Positions 9,605-17,470 of a stretch of 64,000 nt of DNA are shown here, one piece after another. Numbering within the stretch: the first letter of the stretch is position 1; each line of letters opens with the position of its first letter. Origin of the DNA: Candidatus Pelagibacter communis (GTDB taxonomy: Bacteria > Pseudomonadota > Alphaproteobacteria > Pelagibacterales > Pelagibacteraceae); assembly GCF_001180185.1 (NCBI RefSeq), contig NZ_CVSS01000043.1, positions 1 through 64,000 of the forward strand. The letters run 5' to 3'. Below the pieces are notes generated by a model. That model ran no database searches. It was not told the origin of the DNA and saw only the letters and a list, made by a program, of their open reading frames with translations. The position numbers and the translations under genes are program-made.

Positions 9605-11290
9605 TTAATAAATTTCATTATATTTTGTGGCTAAAATAGGCCCAATTTTCTCAATAATTTGTCCAACAACCTCTACTGTTGTCCAGCCCGCTGTGTTAAA
9701 TGGAGTTCCTTGATATTTTATTCCTGTTCCATCTCTATAATGATAAATATATTCACTATTTGTCTTTGGCTCATCTAACATTACAACTAGTGTGTATTTT
9801 GGATCTGAAATTGGAAAAACTGAGGCAAAAGTATTGATTTTGTAATTTGAATAACCTCCAAGAGCACTTTTTTGAGCTGTTCCTGTTTTACCACCAACCT
9901 CGTACCCTTCTATGTTTGCTAAGGAGGCTGTTCCCTCTTTTGTAGTAACAATTTTTCTTAAAATCGAATTAATTTTTTTTGATACATCATTTTTAAGTAT
10001 TCTTTCATTATTTAAATTTAAGTTATCTTTTTTAACCAAAGTAGGGTTAATTTTATATCCTCCATTAGCGATAATTGAGTAAGCGTTAGCTAATTGAAGA
10101 ATTGTTGTTGTAATACCATGCCCGTAAGATGCAGTGGCCAATTTACATTTTCCCCAATTAAAAGATAAAGGTACTCCCATCTCTTGTATATCAAATTGGA
10201 TAGTATTTATTAGATCAAGATCCTCTAAAAATTCTTTAAATTTTTCTATACCTACTGACTGACCAATCCTAACTGAGCCTATATTTCCTGATCTAATTAA
10301 AATTTCCTCAGCTGTTAAATTTGATGGAATATTTTTATCATACTCAGTGATTATATTTTTTCCACATTTAATACTTTTCTCTAAATTTATAAATTTAGTG
10401 TCAGGTTCAATTAATCCCTCATGAATCCCAGCTGCTAGTGTAAAAGTTTTAAAAACAGAACCCAGCTCATATACTCCTTTAGTTGCTCTATTTATAAAAT
10501 TTACATTCTCAATTCTTTCTCTTGCATTAGGATCAAAATCAGGAAGAGATAGTAAAGATAAAATCTCACCGTTTTTTACATCCATAAGTATAGCTGCGCT
10601 ACCTTTTGTTCTGAAAATATTATTAAATTTAATCAATTCCTCTCTAATAAGAAATTGAATATCCTTATCTACAGTGAGACTAATTTCATTTTTATTTTTT
10701 TTTAATCTTTCATCTAATGATTTTTCTAATCCAGAAATTCCATTATTATCGTCATCTATTTGACCTATAATGTGACTAAACAAATTTTTTTGAGGATAAA
10801 TTCTCGTAAGTTTTTCCTCTGGCTTAATTGATTTATCTCCAAGCATCATTATTTTTTCGTAATTATCTTCAGAAATTTTTTTCTCAAACCAGAAAAATTT
10901 ATTTTTGTTTATTTTAGATTTAATTAATTCATAATTTTTATTGGGAAAAATATAGCCTAAATTTAAAAGTAATTTCTTTTGATCAATTATTTCAGTTGGA
11001 TTTATACCTATATCTATAGAGCTTACGGTTTTAGCTAAAAAATCTCCATTTCTATCAATAATATCTGCTCGTTTAAGATTATTTAAATAATTCTTTTGAT
11101 CTTTTTTCGAGTCATCAGATTTTCTGGTTCCCAAATGTACTAAATGAATACTATAAATTATTGAGATAACAAAAAAAACAAAAAATATAAATGAGATGCG
11201 ATTAAATCTTATATCTATTTTAGATTTATTTTTTTTATAATCAAATTCATCGTCTTTATTATAAAGTATAAATCTATCTTTATTATTCAT
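9605..11290 (-). CDS. ftsI: Division-specific peptidoglycan transpeptidase (PBP3)
   Basis: FtsI crosslinks septal peptidoglycan in the periplasm as partner of FtsW. The 561-residue class B penicillin-binding protein has one N-terminal membrane segment near residues 30-52, a pedestal domain, and then the transpeptidase domain. The active-site SVFK is near residue 278, SGN near 332, and KTGTAQ near 468, which are the three penicillin-binding motifs. It overlaps ftsL by 8 bases and lies 2 bases ahead of the murE-murF fusion. Length is typical. Confidence 0.96.
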   Translation of the reverse strand: MNNKDRFILYNKDDEFDYKKNKSKIDIRFNRISFIFFVFFVISIIYSIHLVHLGTRKSDDSKKDQKNYLNNLKRADIIDRNGDFLAKTVSSIDIGINPTEIIDQKKLLLNLGYIFPNKNYELIKSKINKNKFFWFEKKISEDNYEKIMMLGDKSIKPEEKLTRIYPQKNLFSHIIGQIDDDNNGISGLEKSLDERLKKNKNEISLTVDKDIQFLIREELIKFNNIFRTKGSAAILMDVKNGEILSLLSLPDFDPNARERIENVNFINRATKGVYELGSVFKTFTLAAGIHEGLIEPDTKFINLEKSIKCGKNIITEYDKNIPSNLTAEEILIRSGNIGSVRIGQSVGIEKFKEFLEDLDLINTIQFDIQEMGVPLSFNWGKCKLATASYGHGITTTILQLANAYSIIANGGYKINPTLVKKDNLNLNNERILKNDVSKKINSILRKIVTTKEGTASLANIEGYEVGGKTGTAQKSALGGYSNYKINTFASVFPISDPKYTLVVMLDEPKTNSEYIYHYRDGTGIKYQGTPFNTAGWTTVEVVGQIIEKIGPILATKYNEIY

Positions 11291-11597
11291 CGATCTGATC
11301 TGATATTGTTAAATCTTTTATAACAATTTTATTATTCACTAACTCTAGCGTTTTAAATTCATTAAGAGTTTTTTTAGTTAAAGAATTTTGAAAATATAAG
11401 TTTTGATATTCTAATAATTTTTCTGACGAACTTAAATAATTAAAATCCAATTTATTATCACCTAATCTATTTTCTAAAAAAATAATATTTTCATTTATAG
11501 AATAAATTTTATCATCTAAATCTTTTGTAGATTTTTTAATTAAAGAAGTACTAACAATTAATATAAATAAAATGAAAAAAACTGTTAACTTTTTCAT
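11283..11597 (-). CDS. ftsL: Small divisome protein, FtsL-like
   Basis: A 104-residue protein with one hydrophobic N-terminal segment (about residues 5-19) followed by a polar region with heptad-like leucine and isoleucine spacing suggestive of a short coiled coil. That is the FtsL architecture: a bitopic protein that with FtsB and FtsQ activates FtsW/FtsI. FtsL sequences are poorly conserved, so the call rests mainly on size, topology and its place between rsmH and ftsI, where ftsL sits in most dcw clusters. It overlaps rsmH by 4 bases and ftsI by 8. Confidence 0.75.
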   Translation of the reverse strand: MKKLTVFFILFILIVSTSLIKKSTKDLDDKIYSINENIIFLENRLGDNKLDFNYLSSSEKLLEYQNLYFQNSLTKKTLNEFKTLELVNNKIVIKDLTISDQIDE

Positions 11598-12604
11598 AGT
11601 TTTGAACCTATTTTTTCAATATCTAATAAAAAAGAAAATTTATCATTTATATCTGTGTTGATTTCAAATGTGTCATCACATTTGATAAGATATCTTAACT
11701 TAGCAGATCTAGAGGGTGGGTTATTTTTTAATTCCTGGTCTGAGGGTATAATTGGTTTTTTTGTAGGCATCTTAAATAAAAGTTTTTTTTGTTCAATTTT
11801 TGGCTCATATCTAGATATACTTTTATTTTGAGACAAATTTTTAAAAAAATATTTTACAATTCTATCTTCTAAAGAATGAAAGGTTACAACAGCTAAAACA
11901 CCATCTTTTTTTAAAATCTTTGCTGAATTAATTAGTCCATTTATTAATTCACTGATTTCATTATTTACAAATATCCTTAGTGCTTGGAATGTTTTGGTTG
12001 CAATATGTGTTTTAAAATTTTTCTTTCTTTTTGATTTTTTTATGATTTTAACAAGCTCTTGGGTATCTATTTTTTTTAACTTTCTCTCTTTAATAATATT
12101 TTTTGATATCATTTTTGCGTCTTTTTCTTCACCAAAATATTTGAATATTTTCTCTAATTCTTTAGCATCTAAATTATTAATAACATCATGAGCGGAAAAA
12201 TTATTTTGGCCCATCATCATATTAAGTTTACCAGATGAGTTAAAAGATAATCCTTTTTTAGGATCTTTAATTTGTGTTAAAGAGTAACCCAAATCAAATA
12301 CGATTCCTTTTATTTTTTCTTTTTTTAATTTAAGATTATTTAATTTACTAAATCTTAAGTTCCTAAAAAAGAAACGATTTGAAAACCTATTCTCGATTAA
12401 CTTTCCAATATGATCGCTTTTATCATCTCTATCTAATCCAATTACTTTGGTGTTATTAAATTTTAAAATTTCTTTTGTGTAACCACCTTGGCCAAAAGTA
12501 CAATCAATAAATGTGCCACCATGTTGAGGGGAAATAACGCTAATAATTTCTTTTAGCAGTACAGGATAATGTTTTACATTATTCGATACTATGGTGGCTT
12601 CCAT
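11594..12604 (-). CDS. rsmH: 16S rRNA (cytosine-1402 N4)-methyltransferase
   Basis: RsmH (MraW) methylates C1402 of 16S rRNA near the decoding site with S-adenosylmethionine. The 336-residue protein has HYPVLLKE near residue 12, the SAM loop [10 protein letters not shown] near 34, GLDRD near 55, the inserted helical domain (about 105-215), and the conserved [13 protein letters not shown] near 236. The C-terminal [10 protein letters not shown] also fits the family. The gene lies 18 bases after the ftsZ stop. In most dcw clusters rsmH directly follows mraZ, but here ftsZ is placed between them. Confidence 0.97.
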   Translation of the reverse strand: MEATIVSNNVKHYPVLLKEIISVISPQHGGTFIDCTFGQGGYTKEILKFNNTKVIGLDRDDKSDHIGKLIENRFSNRFFFRNLRFSKLNNLKLKKEKIKGIVFDLGYSLTQIKDPKKGLSFNSSGKLNMMMGQNNFSAHDVINNLDAKELEKIFKYFGEEKDAKMISKNIIKERKLKKIDTQELVKIIKKSKRKKNFKTHIATKTFQALRIFVNNEISELINGLINSAKILKKDGVLAVVTFHSLEDRIVKYFFKNLSQNKSISRYEPKIEQKKLLFKMPTKKPIIPSDQELKNNPPSRSAKLRYLIKCDDTFEINTDINDKFSFLLDIEKIGSKL

Positions 12605-12622
12605 TTATTTTTTCGAAGACCA

Positions 12623-14104
12623 TTAATTTTTTTGTCTTCTTAAAAATGCGGGTATTTCTAAATCGTCTTCTTGATCATCATCATCTGGAGATAATAAATC
12701 GTCCGAATTAGATGCTGCACTATCACTATTAAATAAATCTGGTGCATCATTATCTACTCCAAATTCACTTAAATCATTTTTTGCATGTTTTTCACTAAAT
12801 GAGATTTCTTCATCTTGTGTTGCTTCTTTAGCAAAAGAAATTTCCTCATCCTTTGATGTATTCTCAACAATATTTTCTGCTTCTTGATTTTTTAACAATT
12901 CCTCATGATATTGATTGTTCACTTGATTTATATCATCATGAATGTTTTGTTGAGTTATATCTTGAGAAACAACTTCATTTTCCAATTTTAGCGCATTAGC
13001 ACCATGTGAAACAGGATTAGAGTTTCCATTAGAAAAATTAAATGAAGATGTGTTAGTGCTTGTAGGAAAATCAGAATAACCTGGATTTCTATTTTGTATT
13101 CTATGGACCATATTTATAACTGACTTTGTTTCAGGTTGCTGACCATCTAGAGAAGTAGCAACAATTGAAACTCTCATTTTTCCATCAAGCTCTGGGTCAG
13201 TTATCGCACCAATAATTAATTCTGCCTCTGGATCTACTTCAGCTCTGACTTTATTAACAGCCTCGTCGACTTCAAAAAGTTTAAGATCTTTGCCACCAGT
13301 AATATTTACCAATAAACCTTTTGCTCCCTTTAAAGTATAATCATCAATCAATGGATTGCTTATAGCCATTTCAGCAGCTTTCATTGCTCTATCCTCTCCC
13401 TCAGCTTCACCAGTACCCATCATCGCTTTACCCATAGAAGCCATAACAGACTCTACATCAGCAAAATCTAGATTTATTAATCCAGGTCTTACCATTAAAT
13501 CGGTAATACTTTGAACACCATGCATTAAAACATTATTTGAAAGATTAAAAGACTCCTCAAATGTTGTTTGTTCGTTAGCTATTTTAAATAAATTTTGGTT
13601 TGGTATAACTATGATTGTATCAACATGTCTTCTCAATTCTTCTAGACCTTGCTGAGCTCTTCGCATTCTAGAAGGGCCTTCATATAAAAATGGCAGCGTT
13701 ACAACTCCAACAGTTAATATATTTAATTCCTTTGCAGCTCTTGCAATAACATGTGCGGCGCCAGTTCCTGTACCACCTCCCATTCCAGCAGCAATAAAAA
13801 CCATATTAGCACCTTGTAAAATATTCACGATATCATTTAAAGACTCATCTGCAGCAGCTTGTCCAATATCTAATTTTGCGCCAGCTCCTAATCCTTTAGT
13901 TAAATTTAAACCAATTTGAATTTTTGATTTTGCTTTACTATGTTTTAAATCTTGAGCATCAGTATTTACTGCAATAAATTCAACTCCTTGCATTCCATTA
14001 TCAATCATTTCATTAATTGCGTTACCTCCTGCTCCACCGATACCCATTACTAAAAGTCTTGGTTGTAATTCTTTTATTTCTGGTGCTTTAAAGTTAATCG
14101 TCAT
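12623..14104 (-). CDS. ftsZ: Cell-division GTPase FtsZ
   Basis: FtsZ polymerises into the Z ring that organises division. The 493 residues start with the GTPase core: GGAGGNA near residue 23, the tubulin signature GGGTGTG near 111, and the T7 loop near 205-215. An acidic, Gln/Asn-rich linker follows (about 335-475), in which DEEISF occurs twice about 12 residues apart. The conserved C-terminal peptide [10 protein letters not shown], which docks FtsA and other partners, is intact. A strong ribosome site (GAGGGG) lies just upstream at about 14111-14116. Position is the oddity: second in the operon, 14 bases after mraZ, rather than last after ftsA. Confidence 0.98.
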   Translation of the reverse strand: MTINFKAPEIKELQPRLLVMGIGGAGGNAINEMIDNGMQGVEFIAVNTDAQDLKHSKAKSKIQIGLNLTKGLGAGAKLDIGQAAADESLNDIVNILQGANMVFIAAGMGGGTGTGAAHVIARAAKELNILTVGVVTLPFLYEGPSRMRRAQQGLEELRRHVDTIIVIPNQNLFKIANEQTTFEESFNLSNNVLMHGVQSITDLMVRPGLINLDFADVESVMASMGKAMMGTGEAEGEDRAMKAAEMAISNPLIDDYTLKGAKGLLVNITGGKDLKLFEVDEAVNKVRAEVDPEAELIIGAITDPELDGKMRVSIVATSLDGQQPETKSVINMVHRIQNRNPGYSDFPTSTNTSSFNFSNGNSNPVSHGANALKLENEVVSQDITQQNIHDDINQVNNQYHEELLKNQEAENIVENTSKDEEISFAKEATQDEEISFSEKHAKNDLSEFGVDNDAPDLFNSDSAASNSDDLLSPDDDDQEDDLEIPAFLRRQKN

Positions 14105-14118
14105 TTTTATATCCCCTC

Positions 14119-14574
14119 TTATTTGTTAAGTTGATGCTCCCATTTAAGGCTAGCTCGATTTATATTTGCTTTTTTTCTTGCATTTACCTTAAATTTTTCA
14201 AATATTGCTGGTTCCCAAATTTGGAATGTTTTTCCTTGGCCAACAAAGACCATGCTATTTTTAATTTTTGCATGTTTTAATAATTTTGTAGTAAGTGAAA
14301 TTCTTCCTTCGCTATCAAATTGTAAATTTGAGCTTTCAGATAAAATAGATGTTGCAAAAAAATCTCTTTTTTCTTCAAAAGGATTTAATGAGTCTATTGT
14401 ATTTGATATTTTTTCTATTCTATCTTGTGGCCATGCCTCTATTGATTGATTATTAAAAGAAGGATAACAAACTACTCCATTATATCCTAGATTAGATAAA
14501 TATGATCTAAAACTAGCAGGCACTGAAACCCTTCCTTTTTTGTCTAGTTTGTTCTCGTAAGTTGATAAAAACAT
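14119..14574 (-). CDS. mraZ: Transcriptional regulator MraZ
   Basis: MraZ is an AbrB-fold DNA-binding protein that represses its own division/wall operon by binding spaced repeats near the promoter. The 151-residue protein contains the two SpoVT/AbrB-like halves: [13 protein letters not shown] near residue 11 and DSEGRISL near 87, each with the D-x-x-G-R signature. Size is normal. It is the first gene of the operon; a period-10 array of TATGGG boxes lies 27 bases upstream (14601-14626), overlapping the likely -10. The chosen ATG at 14574 follows an AAGGAAAT stretch by a longer than usual gap, so the start is likely but not certain. Confidence 0.96.
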   Translation of the reverse strand: MFLSTYENKLDKKGRVSVPASFRSYLSNLGYNGVVCYPSFNNQSIEAWPQDRIEKISNTIDSLNPFEEKRDFFATSILSESSNLQFDSEGRISLTTKLLKHAKIKNSMVFVGQGKTFQIWEPAIFEKFKVNARKKANINRASLKWEHQLNK

Positions 14575-14600
14575 AAACCATAATTTCCTTTATTCCTTTT

Positions 14601-14645
14601 TATGGGAATATATGGGATATTATGGGTTTTTATGCTTAGAGTCAA
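14601..14645 (-). promoter_or_regulatory. mraZ promoter with overlapping MraZ-type operator
   Basis: Read on the minus strand, TTGACT (14645-14640), a 17-base spacer, and TAATAT (14622-14617) make a good sigma-70 promoter for the mraZ-ftsZ-mur operon. Over it, on the plus strand, TATGGG occurs at 14601, 14611 and 14621, exactly 10 bases apart, with a weaker TATGCT at 14631. MraZ is known to bind short G-rich direct repeats spaced by about one helical turn upstream of its own gene. The boxes cover the -10 and the likely start site, so binding would block initiation. The promoter match and spacing are seen; autoregulation is inferred. Confidence 0.75.
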
Positions 14646-14661
14646 TACTTACTATATATTC

Positions 14662-14690
14662 TCAAATAATGTGTATTTCACATTATTTGA
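14662..14690. repeat. Perfect 12-bp inverted repeat between rnpB and mraZ promoter
   Basis: TCAAATAATGTG (14662-14673) is followed after 5 bases by its exact complement CACATTATTTGA (14679-14690). There is no U-run on either side, so a classical intrinsic terminator is unlikely. It lies about 17 bases upstream of the mraZ -35 box and about 45 bases beyond the 3' end of rnpB. It could be an operator for a dimeric regulator or an A/U-rich end-protecting hairpin for RNase P RNA. Confidence 0.6.
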
Positions 14691-14734
14691 ATCAAAACGA
14701 GAACATTTGCATTAAAATTTTAAGATTAATTTTG

Positions 14735-15088
14735 CCAGATAAACTATAAGCCGGGTTCTGTCATTTAAACTTATCATTTGTCTAGACTTAAGATCACTCT
14801 TAAGCTCAAGCAGCTAACCCTGATGACGAGCCAAGGATGGCTTTTAGCTTTTAGACAATGTCATCTCTACTTAGCCTTGCTCCTAGTGGGGTTTTCCAGC
14901 GTTCATTGTTACCAATAGAACCGGTGCGCTCTTACCACACCTTTTCACCCTTGCCATGTTATGGCGGTATATTTTCTGTGGCACTATCCCTAGGGTTTCC
15001 CCCGCCAGGTATTACCTGGCACTGTATCCTTGCGGAGCCCGGACTTTCCTCTTTAAATTAATAAAGCGATAAGTCATTTATCTGGCAG
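14735..15088 (-). ncRNA. rnpB: RNase P RNA (bacterial class A)
   Basis: This is the catalytic RNA that trims the 5' ends of tRNA precursors. On the minus strand the 5' part contains GAGGAAAGTCCGGGCTCC, the nearly universal P4-adjacent sequence, at about 15051-15034. The 3' part contains ACAGAACCCGGCTTATAG at about 14764-14747. The outer ends GCCAGATAAA and TTTATCTGGC (15086-15077 and 14745-14736) pair as helix P1, which fixes the limits to within a few bases. Total length of about 354 nt is normal. It fills most of the only long non-protein stretch of the window. Ends are inferred from P1 pairing. Confidence 0.96.
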
Positions 15089-15094
15089 ATTCAA

Positions 15095-15100
15095 TTTATA
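15095..15100 (-). promoter_or_regulatory. Likely -10 box of rnpB
   Basis: TATAAA on the minus strand ends 6 bases before the predicted RNase P RNA 5' end, the spacing expected for a -10 element. A -35 is unclear: TTCTTG lies 17 bases upstream, and a better TTGAAA is only 14 bases away. The promoter overlaps the end region of the upstream amidase gene. Confidence 0.45.
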
Positions 15101-15102
15101 GT

Positions 15103-15134
15103 TTACTAATTTTTTTTCAAGAAAAAATTAGTAA
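15103..15134. repeat. 13-bp perfect inverted repeat at the end of the amidase gene
   Basis: Arms at 15103-15115 and 15122-15134 (TTACTAA followed by six T, and the complement) flank a 6-base loop. The repeat includes the last codons and stop of the amidase and lies across the -35 region of rnpB. The stem is almost all A-U and no U-run follows. It may mark a weak transcript end or a 3' stabilising hairpin. Confidence 0.5.
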
Positions 15135-15862
15135 GGTTTTAAAAGGTTTTTGATAATCATAAAACATTCATAATCAGACTTTCCGTTAATCAGACTCTGT
15201 CTAAAATGTCTTTGAAAAGCTTTAACAATCAATTTTTTACTTTTATCATAGTTTAATTTTTCAATTTTTTTATAACCATAAATATTTAAGTTTTTTATAA
15301 ATATTATTTCTTGTTTTTTATCTAATTTTTTTAATCGTAAATTTTTAAGAGTGTGATGATTAATTTTATGCCATTTAACAAGGTTTGACTTAGCAAGTTC
15401 TTCCCAAGGAAATTTTTCACCTGGATCCTTTTTTCTTTCTGGTGCAATATCGGAGTGACCTAAGATATTATTTAAATTAATCTTATATTTTTCAATCAAT
15501 TTTCTAAGTAATTTTTTAAGGGATTTTAATTGTTTTGGAGTAAAATTTTTATATTTATGTTCATGGCCCTCGTTATGTATTTCAATGCCTATAGAACTTT
15601 TATTTAATGATATTGTATTTTTCCATTTTGATTTTCCAGCATGCCATGCTTCATATGAATCTGGAACTAAATTAATTATATCACCATTTTTTTTAACAAA
15701 ATAATGAGCACTTACATTTGTTTTTTGACTACACAATCTTTTAATTGCTGAACTTTCATTTTTCATTCCTGTATAATGAAGAATTATAAATTTAATTTTA
15801 CTTTTTCTTCTCTTTGGTAAAGTGAAGTTTGGGGAGTAATTATTTGTTATTTTTAGCCACAT
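15128..15862 (-). CDS. N-acetylmuramoyl-L-alanine amidase, AmpD/AmiD type
   Basis: This is an Amidase_2 (zinc) enzyme that cuts the bond between MurNAc and the stem peptide, used in peptidoglycan turnover or recycling. Expected zinc ligands are visible: His29 (ILHYTG), His136 (GHSDIAPERK) and Asp146 (DPG), with the general-base Glu94 (GIEIHNEG). A C-terminal tail (about 175-244) resembles a small peptidoglycan-binding helical domain. There is no signal peptide or lipobox, which favours a cytoplasmic AmpD-like recycling role, though AmiD cannot be excluded. It is the gene upstream of rnpB on the same strand and diverges from mlaA. Confidence 0.88.
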   Translation of the reverse strand: MWLKITNNYSPNFTLPKRRKSKIKFIILHYTGMKNESSAIKRLCSQKTNVSAHYFVKKNGDIINLVPDSYEAWHAGKSKWKNTISLNKSSIGIEIHNEGHEHKYKNFTPKQLKSLKKLLRKLIEKYKINLNNILGHSDIAPERKKDPGEKFPWEELAKSNLVKWHKINHHTLKNLRLKKLDKKQEIIFIKNLNIYGYKKIEKLNYDKSKKLIVKAFQRHFRQSLINGKSDYECFMIIKNLLKPY

Positions 15863-15925
15863 TTTAGATATATTTAGGTTTAAATGTTAATTTACATAAA
15901 AGTAAATTATACTATAAGAACATTA

Positions 15926-16711
15926 ATGATAAAAAAAATTGCTATATTTATAATTACAACCTTAACGTTAGTTGGAAATGTTAATGCAGCATCGGATGGT
16001 GAATTGCTATTGAAGAAAAATGACCCTTCTGAAATTAAAGAGTGCTGGGAGGGTTTTAATAGAGCTTCTTTTGCCCTTAACCAAGGACTAGATAAAATCA
16101 TTTTTAAACCAGTTGCAAGTGTTTATAGAACCTTACCTTCACCAGTAAAAACTGGAGTAAGCAATTCATTAAATAACCTATCAAATGTTGTAACAATTCC
16201 TAATAACTTACTACAAGGAGAGTTTTCAAAAGCTGGAGATAATACAATAAGATTTATAATTAATACAACATTCGGAATTTTAGGTTTTATAGATGTTGCT
16301 AATTATATCGGATTGCCAAAATATGAAAAAGAGGATTACGGGCAAACTTTAGCCGTGCACGGCCTTGGACCAGGTTGTTACTTAGTGCTGCCAGTTCTTG
16401 GTCCGACAACGGCAAGAGATGCGGCTGGCTCTACATTAAATTTTTTGGGGGGAGACGCTTGGTACAATGTTACAGTGCAAAACGATACAAAACATTTTAG
16501 TGATTTTGATTACTATTCATCAAAAGCAACTGCAGGGGTAGATTTTAGAGCAAAAAACTATGACTCAATTAATAATGTAGAAAAAAATTCTATAGATTTT
16601 TATGCATCTGTTAAAAGTTTATACTTACAGGATAGACAACAAAAAATATTAAATACTGACAAAATTGTTGATACTCAAAACGATAGCGATTGGGAAGAAA
16701 TAGAAAACTAG
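15926..16711 (+). CDS. mlaA: Outer-membrane lipid asymmetry protein MlaA (VacJ family)
   Basis: MlaA sits in the outer membrane and removes surface-exposed phospholipids for retrograde transport. The 261 residues from the ATG at 15926 match the VacJ family: WEGFNRASFALN after the signal peptide, SNLNNLSNVVTIPNNLLQ-type helix, FGILGFIDVA, and EDYGQTLAVHGLGPGCYLVLPVLGP. The longer frame from 15884 puts charged residues ahead of the signal peptide, so 15926 is preferred. The signal peptide ends VNA-AS like a signal peptidase I site; the lipobox cysteine of E. coli MlaA is missing. mlaC follows 17 bases later in the same operon. Confidence 0.93.
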   Translation: MIKKIAIFIITTLTLVGNVNAASDGELLLKKNDPSEIKECWEGFNRASFALNQGLDKIIFKPVASVYRTLPSPVKTGVSNSLNNLSNVVTIPNNLLQGEFSKAGDNTIRFIINTTFGILGFIDVANYIGLPKYEKEDYGQTLAVHGLGPGCYLVLPVLGPTTARDAAGSTLNFLGGDAWYNVTVQNDTKHFSDFDYYSSKATAGVDFRAKNYDSINNVEKNSIDFYASVKSLYLQDRQQKILNTDKIVDTQNDSDWEEIEN

Positions 16712-16728
16712 TTAATAATCTATAATAA

Positions 16729-17313
16729 ATGATTAAAAGATTAGTAATAACCTTATTTATTTACTTAATCTCTTTTACAAATGTACTTTCAACTGAACCA
16801 GATATTTTTGTTCAATCTACTGTCAATAGAGCTTCAAAACTCTTATCAGAAAATATTACAAAAGAAGAAAAAATTATGCAACTTCAACTAATTGCCAAAG
16901 ATACTGTAGATATAAGAGGTATAGGTTTTTACACCTTGGGATCTGTGAGAAAAAGTCTTACCAAAGAAGAAAAAGATAAATATTCTAAATTATTTGAAAA
17001 ATATTTTTTAAAAAGCTTTTCTAGTAGATTAGCTGAATATACAAATCCAGAGATAGATGTTAACGACAAAGAAGTTATAAATGAAAATTATACAATCGTA
17101 AAAAGCACTTTAAAAGCTACAAACGAAAGACCAGAAATTAAAATTGACTGGAGAATATACACTAAAGATAAAAAAAATCCTTTGATTAGAGACTTGATAA
17201 TCGAGGGTCTTAGTTTAGCAAGAACGCAAAAAGAGGAGTTTGCCTCTGTGCTAAATTCAAATAATGGAAATATAGAAGTATTATTTAAAACCTTAGAAGA
17301 ATTTTCAAATTAA
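16729..17313 (+). CDS. mlaC: Periplasmic phospholipid-binding protein MlaC
   Basis: MlaC carries phospholipid across the periplasm between MlaA and the MlaFEDB transporter. The 194-residue protein has a signal peptide (about residues 1-21) and the Tol-Tgs2/MlaC fold signatures: a DIRGIGFYTLG segment near 61, LTKEEKDKYSKLFEKYFLKS near 76-95, then alternating strands with RDLIIEGLSLARTQKEEF near 153. The MlaC family usually reads V.D..I.G.S....R..FF. at this last place. It directly follows mlaA. The mlaFED genes are not in the window. Confidence 0.9.
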   Translation: MIKRLVITLFIYLISFTNVLSTEPDIFVQSTVNRASKLLSENITKEEKIMQLQLIAKDTVDIRGIGFYTLGSVRKSLTKEEKDKYSKLFEKYFLKSFSSRLAEYTNPEIDVNDKEVINENYTIVKSTLKATNERPEIKIDWRIYTKDKKNPLIRDLIIEGLSLARTQKEEFASVLNSNNGNIEVLFKTLEEFSN

Positions 17314-17331
17314 GTGTTCAAATTAAAAATT

Positions 17332-17408
17332 TGGTGGGCCCGCCAGGACTCGAACCTGGGACCAATACATTATGAGTGTACTGCTCTAACCAACTGAGCT
17401 ACAGGCCC
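17332..17408 (-). tRNA. tRNA with CAT anticodon, probably tRNA-Ile2
   Basis: A 77-nt cloverleaf with encoded CCA: 7-bp acceptor stem GGGCCTG/CGGGCCC, normal D loop with GG, anticodon loop CTCATAA (anticodon CAT), and standard T arm with TTCGAGT. The acceptor GGGCCTG and the ACTCATAAT...TTGGTC stretch look more like the tRNA-Ile2 whose C34 is converted to lysidine to read AUA than elongator tRNA-Met, but base identity alone does not settle it. It is not the initiator: the first acceptor pair is a normal G-C. It lies convergent to mlaC. Confidence 0.95.
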
Positions 17409-17470
17409 AATAAAACTCTCGTATTACAACATTTTATAATCTAAAGAAAGAATAAAGATCATTCTGATAA

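Noticed and set aside
13700-14104. FtsZ paralog rather than true FtsZ
   Set aside because: The conserved C-terminal peptide and complete GTPase motifs are present, so it looks like the functional division protein despite its unusual place.
14858-15061. Small plus-strand frame inside rnpB
   Set aside because: It is the complement of RNase P RNA. The structure and conserved segments of the RNA explain the sequence fully.
15103-15134. Intrinsic terminator for the amidase gene
   Set aside because: The hairpin is perfect but almost all A-U, and it is not followed by a U-run in the transcribed direction; kept only as an inverted repeat.
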